Below are positions 1 to 8,653 of a DNA stretch of 40,000 nt, one piece after another. The position numbers and the translations under genes were made by a program. The notes beneath the pieces are model-generated. The model ran no database searches, had not been told where the DNA came from, and saw only the letters and a list, made by a program, of their open reading frames with translations. Position 1 is the first letter of the stretch; each line of letters begins with the position of its first letter. Source of the DNA: an uncultured Pelagibacteraceae bacterium (GTDB lineage: Bacteria; Pseudomonadota; Alphaproteobacteria; Pelagibacterales; Pelagibacteraceae); NCBI GenBank assembly GCA_902557785.1, contig CACEBP010000002.1, positions 1 through 40,000 on the forward strand. Reading direction: 5' to 3'.

Positions 1-1
1 T

Positions 2-1282
2 CAAGTTTTGAAAGATAATTTAGGGAAACCATTAACAAATATTCCTGATCCATTTAAAAAGTATAAAAGCTTTGGTGAGCACAATAATGAGATGCTTAAA
101 AAATTTTTGAATAAGTTTAATTTTAAGTTTATTTTTAAAAGTTCAACTGAAAATTATAAAAATGGTGTTTTTAATAAATCACTTTTAAGAGTTGCAGAAA
201 AATATGAGGATGTAATGAATATTATTCTTCCAACTCTGCGAGAGGAAAGAAGAAAAACGTACTGTCCATTTTTACCAATTTGCCCAAAAACTGGAAAAGT
301 ATTGGAAATACCATTATTAGAAATAGATAAAAAAACTGGAAAGGCAGTTTTCGACAATAGTGGTGAAAAACTAGAGTCAAGTATTTTGGACGGAAAATCT
401 AAACTTCAGTGGAAAGTAGACTGGGCAATGAGATGGTTCACTTTTGATGTTGATTTTGAAATGTACGGAAAAGATTTAACTGAGAGTGCTATTTTATCTA
501 ATAAAATTTGTAAGACACTTGGAAAAAATCCACCTAATGGTTTCGCGTATGAACTTTTTTTAGACGAAAAAGGGGAGAAAATTTCCAAATCAAAAGGAAA
601 CGGAATATCCATTGACCAGTGGCTGAGATATGCCTCACCGGAAAGCTTGTCTTTATATATGTATCCAAATCCAAAAAGAGCTAAAAAACTTTATGCAGAA
701 GTTGTACCTAAAACAGTTGATGATTATTTACAAAACATCGAAAAGTATGCAAGCCAAAAAGATAAAGATAAAATTCTAAATCCAGTTTGGCATGTACACA
801 ATGGAAAACCACCGGAAGAGAAAATTGTAATGCCTTTTTCAATGCTATTAAATTTAGTTGGGTCTAGTAACGCAGACAATAAAGAAATTTTATGGAAATT
901 TATAAATAGATTTCATAAAGAAATAAAACCTAAAGATTATCCCATTTTAGATAGATTAACTGAGTATGCTATAAATTATTTTAAAGACAAAGTTGAACCA
1001 AATAAAAAATTTAAAAAACCTTCATCAAATGAGAAAAAAGCGTTAGAAAACCTTATTCAAAAATTATCTGAAATTAAACAAAACTTAAATCCTGAAGAAA
1101 TACAAACTATTGTTTACACCATAGGCAAAGAAAATGGGTATGAACAAAATCTAAGAGATTGGTTTAAATTAATTTATGAAGTTGTATTTGGAGAAGAAAA
1201 TGGTCCTAGGATGGGTTATTTTGTCAGCTTCTTTGGATTGAAAGAGACAATTGAGTTAATGAAAGATAAAATAAACAATTAA
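2..1282 (+). CDS. lysK: Class I lysyl-tRNA synthetase, 5'-truncated by the window edge
   Basis: Charges tRNA-Lys with lysine in the cytoplasm. The reading frame is open to the first bases of the window, so the TTG at 8 is not a true start; about 426 codons are present, while class I enzymes are usually a little over 500 residues, so the N-terminal part of the Rossmann domain with the HIGH-type motif lies upstream. The visible part contains the KMSKS-type loop as KISKSKG (about nt 578-598), followed by the WLRYASPES-type segment and the helical C-terminal anticodon-binding domain typical of the archaeal-like class I LysRS that Alphaproteobacteria use instead of the class II enzyme. The stop codon is followed after 2 nt by the pyrD ATG, so the two are probably cotranscribed. 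Identification is firm; only the missing 5' end is uncertain. Confidence 0.95.
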   Translation, partial: QVLKDNLGKPLTNIPDPFKKYKSFGEHNNEMLKKFLNKFNFKFIFKSSTENYKNGVFNKSLLRVAEKYEDVMNIILPTLREERRKTYCPFLPICPKTGKVLEIPLLEIDKKTGKAVFDNSGEKLESSILDGKSKLQWKVDWAMRWFTFDVDFEMYGKDLTESAILSNKICKTLGKNPPNGFAYELFLDEKGEKISKSKGNGISIDQWLRYASPESLSLYMYPNPKRAKKLYAEVVPKTVDDYLQNIEKYASQKDKDKILNPVWHVHNGKPPEEKIVMPFSMLLNLVGSSNADNKEILWKFINRFHKEIKPKDYPILDRLTEYAINYFKDKVEPNKKFKKPSSNEKKALENLIQKLSEIKQNLNPEEIQTIVYTIGKENGYEQNLRDWFKLIYEVVFGEENGPRMGYFVSFFGLKETIELMKDKINN

Positions 1283-1284
1283 TA

Positions 1285-2331
1285 ATGTTTTCAATTTTAA
1301 GACCTTATATATTTTCGTTAGATCCAGAGGTAGCACACGATTTAGCTATCAAATCTTTAAAAGCAAATATTCTTCCAAAAAGCTTTTTTAGAGTGGAAAA
1401 CGAGGAAATGCTTGAAACTAATCTTTTAGGAAAAATAATTTCAAACCCAATTGGTTTAGCAGCTGGTTTTGATAAAAGCGCTGAAGTTTACAACTCTCTT
1501 TTTAAATTTGGCTTTGGTTTTATTGAAGTTGGCACTGTTACCCCAAAACAACAATTAGGAAACCCAAAACCAAGAATATTTAGATTAGAAAAAGACCAGG
1601 CACTTATCAATCGTCTCGGATTTAATAATCATGGGTCAGAAACTGTATCAAAAAGAATATCAAGCAACCACCCTGACGGGTTTTTAGGAATTAATATCGG
1701 GCCAAATAAAGATACAAAAAATAAAGAAGATGATTATTATTTTTGTCTTTCAAAACTTGGAATGTATGCAGGTTATATAACAATTAACATTTCCTCACCA
1801 AACACTGAAGGTTTAAGAGATTTTCATGATCAAGATGAGATGAAAAAACTTTTATCTGGAATTAACAAAATTATAAAAGAAAAAAAAATTGACTGCCCAA
1901 TAGCAATAAAAATATCACCAGATATAAATGATAATGAAATAAGCAAAATTGTTGAATTAGTGATTAGCCATAAAGTACATGGTATAATAGTTTCTAATAC
2001 AACAGACAGTAATCGTGAAAATCTTTATGATATTAAAAAACATGAAACTGGAGGGCTATCAGGACAACCTCTTAAAGATATTTCAACCAATTTAATTAAA
2101 AAATTCTATAAAGAAACCAAAGGCAAGATTAAGATAATAGGTGTCGGGGGAGTGGATTCTGGAAAAAGTGCTTTTGAAAAAATTACAGCAGGTGCTAATG
2201 CAGTACAACTATACACAGGCATGGTTTACAAAGGGCCAGGTATTGTTAAAGAGATTAAAAAAGACTTAATATCAATTTTAAAAAAAGAAAATTTCAAAAA
2301 TGTTAGTGAAGCGGTTGGAATTAACGCTTGA
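1285..2331 (+). CDS. pyrD: Dihydroorotate dehydrogenase, class 2 (quinone-linked)
   Basis: Fourth step of de novo pyrimidine synthesis: oxidises dihydroorotate to orotate, passing electrons through FMN to membrane quinone. The 348-residue length and the N-terminal amphipathic extension (about residues 1-40) before the barrel fit the membrane-associated class 2 family. Visible signatures are GLAAGFDKSAEV near residues 57-68, NISSPNTEGLRDF with the expected catalytic Ser at about 171, and the phosphate-binding GVGGVDSG near the C-terminus. It starts 2 nt after the lysK stop codon. The TGA stop lies inside the -35 box of the rpmB promoter. Family assignment is secure; the class 2 call rests on the N-terminal extension and the serine base (class 1B uses Cys). 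Confidence 0.96.
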   Translation: MFSILRPYIFSLDPEVAHDLAIKSLKANILPKSFFRVENEEMLETNLLGKIISNPIGLAAGFDKSAEVYNSLFKFGFGFIEVGTVTPKQQLGNPKPRIFRLEKDQALINRLGFNNHGSETVSKRISSNHPDGFLGINIGPNKDTKNKEDDYYFCLSKLGMYAGYITINISSPNTEGLRDFHDQDEMKKLLSGINKIIKEKKIDCPIAIKISPDINDNEISKIVELVISHKVHGIIVSNTTDSNRENLYDIKKHETGGLSGQPLKDISTNLIKKFYKETKGKIKIIGVGGVDSGKSAFEKITAGANAVQLYTGMVYKGPGIVKEIKKDLISILKKENFKNVSEAVGINA

Positions 2332-2356
2332 CCCCAATGTATACAAGAACTATATA
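2328..2356 (+). promoter_or_regulatory. Sigma-70-type promoter for rpmB
   Basis: TTGACC at 2328-2333, a 17-nt spacer and TATATA at 2351-2356 form a near-consensus housekeeping promoter. The -35 box overlaps the pyrD stop codon. The predicted transcript start (about 2363) lies only about 10 nt before the rpmB ATG at 2373, with an AGGA motif at 2362-2365 at its very 5' end. Seen directly; activity is inferred. Confidence 0.65.
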
Positions 2357-2372
2357 ACACCAGGAAAAAATT

Positions 2373-2651
2373 ATGTCTAAAAGATGCGAATTAACAGGAA
2401 TATCACCCTTAAAAGGGCATAACGTTAGTCATGCTAAAAATAAAACTAAAAGAAGATTTTTACCAAATCTGAAGAAAGTCACTTTTAGGAGCGATATCTT
2501 AAAAAAAGATATTAAATTAAATGTAGCTAACGCTGCCTTAAGAACTGTAGATTTTAAAGGAGGTTTAGATAAGTTTTTAATATCAGCAAAAAACACTAAA
2601 CTATCAAAAAAAGTTAAAAAAATTAAAGCATCAATTTCAGCAAAATCATAA
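2373..2651 (+). CDS. rpmB: 50S ribosomal protein L28
   Basis: Small basic protein of the large ribosomal subunit. The 92-residue product begins with the L28 signature SKRCELTG, continues with the GHNVSHAKNKTKRRFLPN segment that contacts 23S rRNA, and carries the conserved ANAALRTVDFKGG stretch around residues 52-64. The length is normal for the alphaproteobacterial form with its lysine-rich C-terminal tail. The gene has its own strong promoter overlapping the end of pyrD and is followed after 7 nt by the transporter gene. Proximity of rpmB to cobT/cobS is a common alphaproteobacterial arrangement. Confidence 0.97.
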   Translation: MSKRCELTGISPLKGHNVSHAKNKTKRRFLPNLKKVTFRSDILKKDIKLNVANAALRTVDFKGGLDKFLISAKNTKLSKKVKKIKASISAKS

Positions 2652-2658
2652 TTCTACA

Positions 2659-3234
2659 ATGAATTTATTTTACAAACTCTCTCTTTTAATGGGTTTGGTT
2701 GTGGTTCTTTCTAACTATTTAGTTCAGTTTCCAATTCAATATTTTGGATTAAATGAAATCTTAACTTACGGTGCATTTAGCTACCCAGTCACTTTCTTAA
2801 TAACAGATTTAGCAAACCGCGCCTACGGTAAATTGGTAGCAAGAAAAATAGTGTATGTAGGGTTTACTATTGGAGTTCTTTTAACATTACTTGTGTCGAC
2901 CAATTTTTCAGATATTATTTCTATAAGGATTGCTATTGGTTCTGGAGTCGCATTTTTTATTGCTCAAAACTTAGATGTTCAAATTTTTGACTCTTTAAGA
3001 AAAAAAATATGGTATGCAGCTCCTCTTGCATCGTCAATTATTGGATCTTTAACTGATACGTTCCTATTTTTTTCAATTGCTTTTTACGCCACAGGAATAC
3101 CGTGGGTGACTTTAGCTTTAGGAGATTTAGCCGTTAAGCTATTTATAGCACTGGTAATGTTAATTCCGTTCAGATTACTTATTAATAAAATTAAAGACTT
3201 TTCGGAAAGTTCGATTACAGAAATAAAAAATTAG
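2659..3234 (+). CDS. yhhQ: VUT/YhhQ family membrane transporter, probable queuosine precursor transporter
   Basis: A 191-residue integral membrane protein with about six hydrophobic segments. The motif [21 protein letters not shown] (near residues 38-58) is typical of the VUT (vitamin uptake transporter) family, whose E. coli member YhhQ imports queuosine precursors such as preQ0/preQ1. No queuosine gene or preQ1 riboswitch is visible nearby; only 7 nt separate it from rpmB, so it is likely read from the rpmB promoter. Its stop codon overlaps the convergent cobT stop by 4 nt. The family call is solid; the substrate is inferred from the family. Confidence 0.85.
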   Translation: MNLFYKLSLLMGLVVVLSNYLVQFPIQYFGLNEILTYGAFSYPVTFLITDLANRAYGKLVARKIVYVGFTIGVLLTLLVSTNFSDIISIRIAIGSGVAFFIAQNLDVQIFDSLRKKIWYAAPLASSIIGSLTDTFLFFSIAFYATGIPWVTLALGDLAVKLFIALVMLIPFRLLINKIKDFSESSITEIKN

Positions 3235-5030
3235 TGGATTGTTTTTTTATTTTTTTCGACAAATAGATCAGTTAGTTGATTAATCATTACATCACCTAAA
3301 TCCTGAACATCTGTAATTTTAACGGCTTGATTGTAGTATCTTGTAACATCATGACCAATACCAATAGCCAATAATTCAATGTTCGTTTTATTCTCAATCC
3401 ATTTAACTGTTTTTTTAAGGTTCGACTCAAGATAATCACTCGTATTCGTTGATAGAGTAGAGTCATCTACTGGAGCTCCATCTGAAATAACCATAAGGAT
3501 TTTTCTCTCCTCTTTTCTTCTATTCATTTTGTTGTAAGCCCATTTAAGCGCTTCACCATCAATGTTTTCTTTTAATAACCCCTCTTTAAGCATTAGGCCC
3601 ATATTATTTTTAGCTTGTCGCCAAGGTGTATCCGCTGATTTATAAATAATGTGTCTAAGATCATTTAACCTTCCTGGTAAATTAGGTTTGTCATTTTTCA
3701 TCCATTTTTCTCTAGAAGATCCCCCCTTCCAATGTTTTGTTGTGAAACCAAGTATTTCTACTTTGACTGCACATCTTTCTAATGTCCTAGACAAAATATC
3801 AGCACAGATCGCTGCAACTGAAATTGGTTTACCTCTCATAGAACCGGAGTTATCAATTAAAATTGTTACTAGTGTATCTTTGAATTCTATATCTTTTTCT
3901 TTTTTAAAAGATAAAGAATTGTATGGATCCATAATTATTCTTGGTAATTTTGAAGTATCTAATAAACCTTCTTCAAGGTCGAAATTCCAAGATCTATTTT
4001 GTTTAGCTAAAAGTTTTCTTTGTAATTTGTTAGCTAGCTTGGAGATAAAATTTTTAAGCTGCAATAATTGTTGATCTAAATTTTTTCTTAATCTTGTAAG
4101 CTCTTCAACATTCTCTAGTTCTTCTGCTTTTATAACTTCATCAAATTCTTCTGTATAGGTTTTATAGTTTATATCTCCTAAAGTGCTCTTACCTTTTTTT
4201 CTTAGATCTGGTTGAGAACTATCCTCAATTTCAATGTCCTCTTCAGCTTGGTCTGATTCTTTCGCCTCATTTTCAAGATCAGGCATGCCAGAGTCTATAG
4301 ACATTTCCTCTTGCTTATCCTCTTTTTCTTGAGCCTGCTTCTCATGGTTATCGGGTTTATTTTGTTTATCGTCTTTATTTTGATCATCATCCTTTTTTTC
4401 TTCTTCATCTAGATTTTCATCAAGATTCATATTTTCAATAAGCTTAGAAATAAGTGAATTAAATTTTTCTTGATTTAAAGTAAATTCATTTAATTGATTT
4501 ATCTTATCCTTAAATTTCTCATTTAAATCTTTTTTATATGATTTAAGCTTTTTATCGATTTGACTGTTGTTTTCAAAATCAAGAAATTTTGTTCTTAAAT
4601 AATTTTCGAAAGACTCTACAATTTTATCTTCACTGCTTTTAAGATCTAAGCCAGAAATTCTCTCTTGATAGAATGCTTCAATGTTATTTTTAACTCCCTT
4701 AAAATAGCCAGTACCAATTTTTTCACATCTAATTTTTTCAGAAATTCTATATAATTGCTTAGATATATTTCCCTTAGGTTCATATTGTTTAAATGTTTTA
4801 GGATCTGAGAATCTATGTTTCAAGGATTTTGAGTCCGCTATTGCTCTTATTTGATTAAAATTAAACTTATTTTTGATGGGACTTAACTCTGGCAGTCTAA
4901 TTGAGTTATTACCAGATTTTACACCTTCATTTCCAAACGAAACTTCTAACTTTTCAGAATTAGATAATGATCTTACTGTTGAGCTAATTGCAGTTTTAAA
5001 ATCTGCTATTTTTTCTTTTTTATTTTCCAC
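3231..5030 (-). CDS. cobT: CobT-like VWA-domain protein (cobaltochelatase subunit family)
   Basis: In aerobic cobalamin synthesis CobT works with the AAA+ protein CobS and the large subunit CobN to insert cobalt. This 599-residue protein has the family layout: an N-terminal conserved region (1-200), a very acidic low-complexity linker (about 204-272), and a C-terminal von Willebrand A domain whose MIDAS motif DNSGSM is at 393-398, with an ISDGAPVD segment further on. The start is GTG at 5030, one nt after the cobS stop; the N-terminus aligns with the usual CobT start, and no ATG is better placed. No cobN or other cobalamin gene is visible and SAR11 is not known for de novo B12 synthesis, so the chelatase role is doubtful here; a CobS-CobT protein-remodelling machine is an alternative. 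The family is certain, the function is not. Confidence 0.9.
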   Translation of the reverse strand: MENKKEKIADFKTAISSTVRSLSNSEKLEVSFGNEGVKSGNNSIRLPELSPIKNKFNFNQIRAIADSKSLKHRFSDPKTFKQYEPKGNISKQLYRISEKIRCEKIGTGYFKGVKNNIEAFYQERISGLDLKSSEDKIVESFENYLRTKFLDFENNSQIDKKLKSYKKDLNEKFKDKINQLNEFTLNQEKFNSLISKLIENMNLDENLDEEEKKDDDQNKDDKQNKPDNHEKQAQEKEDKQEEMSIDSGMPDLENEAKESDQAEEDIEIEDSSQPDLRKKGKSTLGDINYKTYTEEFDEVIKAEELENVEELTRLRKNLDQQLLQLKNFISKLANKLQRKLLAKQNRSWNFDLEEGLLDTSKLPRIIMDPYNSLSFKKEKDIEFKDTLVTILIDNSGSMRGKPISVAAICADILSRTLERCAVKVEILGFTTKHWKGGSSREKWMKNDKPNLPGRLNDLRHIIYKSADTPWRQAKNNMGLMLKEGLLKENIDGEALKWAYNKMNRRKEERKILMVISDGAPVDDSTLSTNTSDYLESNLKKTVKWIENKTNIELLAIGIGHDVTRYYNQAVKITDVQDLGDVMINQLTDLFVEKNKKTIH

Positions 5031-5031
5031 T

Positions 5032-6009
5032 TTATAAAGTTATATTTATAGACGACTCAGGCAAGTCTTCGCCAAAACATCTTTGATAGTACTCAGAAAT
5101 TATTTTTTTTTCTAAATCATCACATTTATTTAAAAATGTAATCCTGAAAGCATACCCTTGATCTTTAAATATACTTGTATTTTCTGCCCAATGTAAAACT
5201 GTTCGAGGGCTCATAACAGTTGAGATGTCACCGTTTATGAATCCTTTTCTAGTTAGATCTGCAACTTTTATCATATTTGATAAAGTTTCTTTTCCTTCTT
5301 TATTATTAAAGCTTTTATTCTTTGCCAAAACTATTTCTAATTCTTTTTCGAATGGAAGGTAATTTAATGTAGAAACTATATTCCATCTATCCATTTGACC
5401 TTGGTTAATTTGTTGAGTACCGTGGTATAAACCAGTTGTATCCCCCAAACCTACAGTATTTGTTGTGGCAAAAATCCTAAACAAGTCATGTTGTTGTAAA
5501 ACTCTATTTTTATCTAGTAGAGTAAAGTTTCCCTCGCTTTCTAAGACCCTTTGAATAACAAACATAACATCTGGCCTTCCAGCATCGTATTCATCAAAAA
5601 CTAACGCCACTGGATTTTGAATTGACCAAGGCAAAATACCTTCCTTAAATTCTGTAATTTGTTTTCCATCTTTTAATACGATTGCATCTTTCCCTATTAA
5701 GTCTATTCTACTTATGTGGCTATCTAAATTAACTCTGACACATGGCCAATTAAGTCTTGCAGCTACTTGCTCTATATGTGTTGATTTTCCAGTACCGTGG
5801 TAGCCTTGAATCAGAACTCGTTTGTTGAAAGAAAAACCAGCTAAAATTGCTAAAGTAGTATCTTTATCAAATTTATAGTCAGGATCTATCTTTGGAACAT
5901 ACTCATTTTTTTTTGAGAAAGCTCCAACTTTCATATCACTCTCAAAACCAAAAGTTTGTTTCACAGACAATTTGATGTCTGTTTTTTGTAAAAGTTGTTC
6001 TGAATTCAT
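5032..6009 (-). CDS. cobS: CobS-like AAA+ ATPase
   Basis: A 325-residue MoxR-related AAA+ ATPase. Walker A is GYHGTGKST at 69-77, Walker B is VALVFDE at 134-140, and an ATTNTVG sensor-1 type segment follows. In cobalt chelatases CobS forms a hexameric ring that pairs with CobT, with ATP hydrolysis driving metal insertion by CobN. The length is normal for CobS. The gene overlaps the upstream J-domain gene by 4 nt and precedes cobT by 1 nt, so the three are translated as a unit. Its placement beside a J-protein and BolA resembles other Alphaproteobacteria and could point to a chaperone-like role. The CobS family is clear; whether it serves a chelatase in this genome cannot be told from the window. 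Confidence 0.92.
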   Translation of the reverse strand: MNSEQLLQKTDIKLSVKQTFGFESDMKVGAFSKKNEYVPKIDPDYKFDKDTTLAILAGFSFNKRVLIQGYHGTGKSTHIEQVAARLNWPCVRVNLDSHISRIDLIGKDAIVLKDGKQITEFKEGILPWSIQNPVALVFDEYDAGRPDVMFVIQRVLESEGNFTLLDKNRVLQQHDLFRIFATTNTVGLGDTTGLYHGTQQINQGQMDRWNIVSTLNYLPFEKELEIVLAKNKSFNNKEGKETLSNMIKVADLTRKGFINGDISTVMSPRTVLHWAENTSIFKDQGYAFRITFLNKCDDLEKKIISEYYQRCFGEDLPESSINITL

Positions 6010-6521
6010 TTTTTTCCTAAAGTTTTTTTAAGTTGGCTATAAGCCAATGTAATTTTTTTTAATTTATCCTCAAACTTTTTATTACCTTGGTTTTTATCAG
6101 GATGATATTTTTTTACAAGTTCTTTGAATTTTGCATGAATTTGCTCCCATTTTACCTCTTGATTTAATTCCATCACTTGTAAAGCGTCTCTATCTTGCTG
6201 TGACACTTTAGTTTTTTTAAAATCTCTAAAGCTTGAGCTTTTGAAAATATTTAACTTATCCTCCAGGGCATTATTCCACAAAATATTAAAAAAATTTTCA
6301 GATGACCCAAAAGTTTTTGTTGACTTATGCCATGTCAAATCAGACTTAATAAAAAACTCAATTTCTTCATTATTCATATTTTCAAAGTAATTCCAATTTT
6401 TGTTAAAAATCTTAATATGATTTAAACAAAGCAATCTGTATTTTTTACTGTTATCTCTCTCAATTGGGGCCTTATAAGCTCCGATTTCTGTGCAATTTTC
6501 CCAATCACAAATAATTTTCAT
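6006..6521 (-). CDS. J-domain (DnaJ-like) protein with N-terminal Cys/His cluster
   Basis: A 171-residue protein whose C-terminal third is a J domain: the [20 protein letters not shown] segment holds the essential HPD tripeptide at 140-142, so it can be expected to stimulate an Hsp70 (DnaK). The N-terminal part has Cys5, Cys10, Cys32 and His35, spaced like a small zinc site; this is my reading of the sequence, not an established domain name. It lacks the Gly/Phe region and the central zinc finger of DnaJ itself. First gene of the J-cobS-cobT run, it overlaps cobS by 4 nt and is divergent from bolA with a 30-nt gap that must hold both promoters. The J-domain assignment is solid; the client is unknown. 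Confidence 0.88.
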   Translation of the reverse strand: MKIICDWENCTEIGAYKAPIERDNSKKYRLLCLNHIKIFNKNWNYFENMNNEEIEFFIKSDLTWHKSTKTFGSSENFFNILWNNALEDKLNIFKSSSFRDFKKTKVSQQDRDALQVMELNQEVKWEQIHAKFKELVKKYHPDKNQGNKKFEDKLKKITLAYSQLKKTLGKK

Positions 6522-6551
6522 TGCATAATTCTATATAGTAAAATCAAACTA

Positions 6552-6809
6552 ATGAAAAATTATTTTGAAGAAATTAAGAAAAAATTAATTAATGAAATTA
6601 AAATCGAGGAAGTTGATATTGTTGATAATTCACATAATCATAAAGGACATAAATTTTTTTCACCTGAAAAATTTCATTTACACCTTAAAATAAAGTCTTC
6701 ATATTTGAATTCCTTATCAAGATTGAATGCACAAAAGATAGTTATGAAAATCTTGAAAGAGGATCTTAAAAAAAAAATTCACGCACTAGAAATTAGTATT
6801 GTGAAATAG
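6552..6809 (+). CDS. bolA: BolA family protein
   Basis: An 85-residue BolA-fold protein. BolA proteins bind [2Fe-2S] clusters together with monothiol glutaredoxins and act in iron-sulfur handling or regulation. The helix-turn segment FHLHLKIKSSYLNSLSRLNAQ and the DNSHNHKGH stretch (about 25-33) match the family; the conserved His in the FHLHL region is the usual cluster ligand candidate. No glutaredoxin gene is seen within the window. It is divergently placed from the J-cobS-cobT run, an association common in Alphaproteobacteria, and its last 17 nt overlap the end of convergent aroB. The symbol is used in the family sense. Confidence 0.88.
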   Translation: MKNYFEEIKKKLINEIKIEEVDIVDNSHNHKGHKFFSPEKFHLHLKIKSSYLNSLSRLNAQKIVMKILKEDLKKKIHALEISIVK

Positions 6810-7905
6810 TTCTACAGTATTTTTTTAATTTAGAAGTTGAAATTTTGAACTTATTAGGCCTATCGGTTTGACCTATCTTCTTTAATAAAAGAAAATTTAC
6901 TTTATCATCATCATTTTTTTTATCCTGTTTTAAATAAGGAATTAGATTTGAAAGCCAGGTAGAATTTGAAATATTTTTTAGGGTATAATTTAAGTTATTT
7001 TTAAAATATAAATTTTTTACCTCTTCTAAAACTTTTTCTTTACAATTTTTTTTTAGTATTGAAAGTTTTATAGCTAATATCATCCCAGTTAAAACTGCTT
7101 CACCGTGTGTATTTTTGCTTGAAAAATTATCTTTAACTTCTATTGCGTGAGCAAATGTATGTCCAAAATTAAGAGTCATTCTTAAACCAGTCTCATTTTC
7201 ATCTCGCTTGACAAAATACATTTTTATTTGACAACTCTTTTTAATTGCATAAATAAGTTCTTTATTTTTTTTTGCTAAGATTGACTTAGTATTTTTTTTT
7301 AGCCAATTAAAAAAATTTAGGTCTTTAATAATTGAATGCTTAAGTATCTCAGCATATCCGCAGATCATCTCTTTTTTTGGTAAGGATTGAATAAATGAGG
7401 TGTCACTAATCACTAACTTTGGTTGATAAAAAGAACCTATTAGATTTTTTCCATGATTGGAATTAACTCCTGTTTTTCCACCAACCGCTGAGTCTACTTG
7501 AGCAAGAAGTGTTGTTGGGATGTTAACAAAATTTATACCTCTTTTAAATATACTAGCCACAAAACCTACGACATCTCCTGTAACACCTCCACCAACACTA
7601 ATTATCAAATCTGATCTATTAAAATTCTTATTTAATAAAAATTTTAAATAATTATTTATTGTCTTCATCGATTTATTTTTTTCAGTTGCATTAAATGAAA
7701 TAAAAAAGATTTTAAAATTTTTAAGTTTTTTTTTTATTACTTTTTTAAATTTTACTGGTACATTCTTATCTACAATTAGTGCAATTTTTTTAGTCTTAGG
7801 ACATAGCAATTTTATTTTCTTTGGAAGAGAGCTAAGTGTATTTTTACCGATAATTATAGAATAATTACTACTTCGACTTTTAAATTTTATTTCTTGATCT
7901 TTCAT
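6793..7905 (-). CDS. aroB: 3-dehydroquinate synthase
   Basis: Second step of the shikimate pathway: NAD- and metal-dependent cyclisation of DAHP to 3-dehydroquinate in the cytosol. The 370-residue length is normal. The conserved core GGGVTGDVVGFVAS followed by RGINFVNIPTTLLAQVDSAV, and GGKTGVNSNHGKNLIGSFYQP, contains the NAD- and substrate-binding residues; the metal-binding region is seen in GLRMTLNFGHTFAHAIE and in the THGEAV segment. It starts at ATG 7905, inside the last 26 nt of aroK, so translational coupling with aroK is likely. Its 3' end overlaps the convergent bolA by 17 nt. The aroK-aroB pair is the standard alphaproteobacterial arrangement. Confidence 0.97.
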   Translation of the reverse strand: MKDQEIKFKSRSSNYSIIIGKNTLSSLPKKIKLLCPKTKKIALIVDKNVPVKFKKVIKKKLKNFKIFFISFNATEKNKSMKTINNYLKFLLNKNFNRSDLIISVGGGVTGDVVGFVASIFKRGINFVNIPTTLLAQVDSAVGGKTGVNSNHGKNLIGSFYQPKLVISDTSFIQSLPKKEMICGYAEILKHSIIKDLNFFNWLKKNTKSILAKKNKELIYAIKKSCQIKMYFVKRDENETGLRMTLNFGHTFAHAIEVKDNFSSKNTHGEAVLTGMILAIKLSILKKNCKEKVLEEVKNLYFKNNLNYTLKNISNSTWLSNLIPYLKQDKKNDDDKVNFLLLKKIGQTDRPNKFKISTSKLKKYCRTISQY

Positions 7906-8401
7906 ATATATTTAATATTTTACTAACAATTTCGTCTTTTTTTAAAACATTACACTTAATTCTAAAGTCTGCCTCATTATAGAATTTTTTTCTTTCAAAA
8001 TAAATTTTTTTTATTGTTTCTATTAAGTTTTTTTTTTGTAAAAGGGGCCTTTGCTTATTTTTTTTAAGCCTTTTCACTAACTCTTCTAATGGAACATCTA
8101 ACCAAAAACTAGTAGATAAATTTTTTGCATTTTTTCTTAAAGTGTTATTTAAAAAAGCTCCACCACCTAAAGATATAACAGAATTATTTTTTTTAAGCTG
8201 GCTTAAAGTTATATCGTATTCTATTTTTCTAAAATAACTTTCACCTTTATTTTTAAATATTAAATTTATTGATGTTCCCTCGTTAATTTCTACGAGCTTA
8301 TCAACATCAATAAAGTTATAATTAAGCTTTTTGGCTAAAAGTTTACCAATAGTAGATTTTCCTACTCCCATCATTCCGGTCAAAGTAAGGTTTTTACCCA
8401 A
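7880..8401 (-). CDS. aroK: Shikimate kinase
   Basis: Phosphorylates shikimate with ATP in aromatic amino acid synthesis. The 173-residue product has the P-loop GMMGVGKST at residues 9-17, DVDKLVE (about 37-43) as the shikimate-binding DxD-like element, the ISLGGGAFL loop, and the lid RPLLQKKN. The start must be TTG at 8401: the frame upstream is short (stop at 8429-8431) and has no ATG or GTG, and the next Met (residue 10) lies within the P-loop, too late to leave the first beta strand. It overlaps aroB by 26 nt. The family is certain; the non-ATG start is a deduction. Confidence 0.94.
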   Translation of the reverse strand: MGKNLTLTGMMGVGKSTIGKLLAKKLNYNFIDVDKLVEINEGTSINLIFKNKGESYFRKIEYDITLSQLKKNNSVISLGGGAFLNNTLRKNAKNLSTSFWLDVPLEELVKRLKKNKQRPLLQKKNLIETIKKIYFERKKFYNEADFRIKCNVLKKDEIVSKILNIYERSRNKI

Positions 8402-8473
8402 ATTTGCATCCTTTTTGATTTTGTTTTTTCATAATTATGTCTTATTTATTAAGTTTAAATTAATTCAAAAAGT

Positions 8474-8653
8474 ATGCAACTTAAATACAACAGAAGATCA
8501 AATCTAGGAAGTTCAATTATAAAAACTTTATTTAAATTATTAATTTTAATTATATTTTTTATTCTTGCAATTTTTTTAATTGAGAAGATAAGCTTTCCAA
8601 GTCCAGAAAAAAAATATCAAATTGACGTTACAAATGAAATTAAAAAGCTTTAG
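8474..8653 (+). CDS. Small single-pass membrane protein, unknown function
   Basis: A 59-residue ORF (ATG 8474, TAG 8651-8653). The N-terminus is basic (YNRRSN), a strongly hydrophobic stretch covers about residues 20-37, and a short polar tail rich in Lys and Glu follows, so a single-pass inner membrane protein with N-in topology is predicted. Its end overlaps the start of the next gene (ATG 8634) by 20 nt in another frame, suggesting coupled expression with the secreted 579-residue protein. It is divergent from aroK. I do not recognise a family. The position in an otherwise empty 230-nt gap, the hydrophobic composition and the gene overlap support that it is real. Confidence 0.6.
   Translation: MQLKYNRRSNLGSSIIKTLFKLLILIIFFILAIFLIEKISFPSPEKKYQIDVTNEIKKL

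Noticed and set aside
2652..2658. preQ1 riboswitch before the queuosine-type transporter
   Set aside because: The gap to rpmB is 7 nt, which cannot hold even the small preQ1-I aptamer.
3649..4074. 141-codon ORF on + strand opposite cobT
   Set aside because: It lies fully antisense to the conserved VWA region of cobT, and its translation has no recognisable motif; it is a shadow frame.
8622..8633. Upstream TTG start for the secreted protein
   Set aside because: ATG at 8634 gives a normal signal peptide; the TTG start adds only four residues and has no better RBS.
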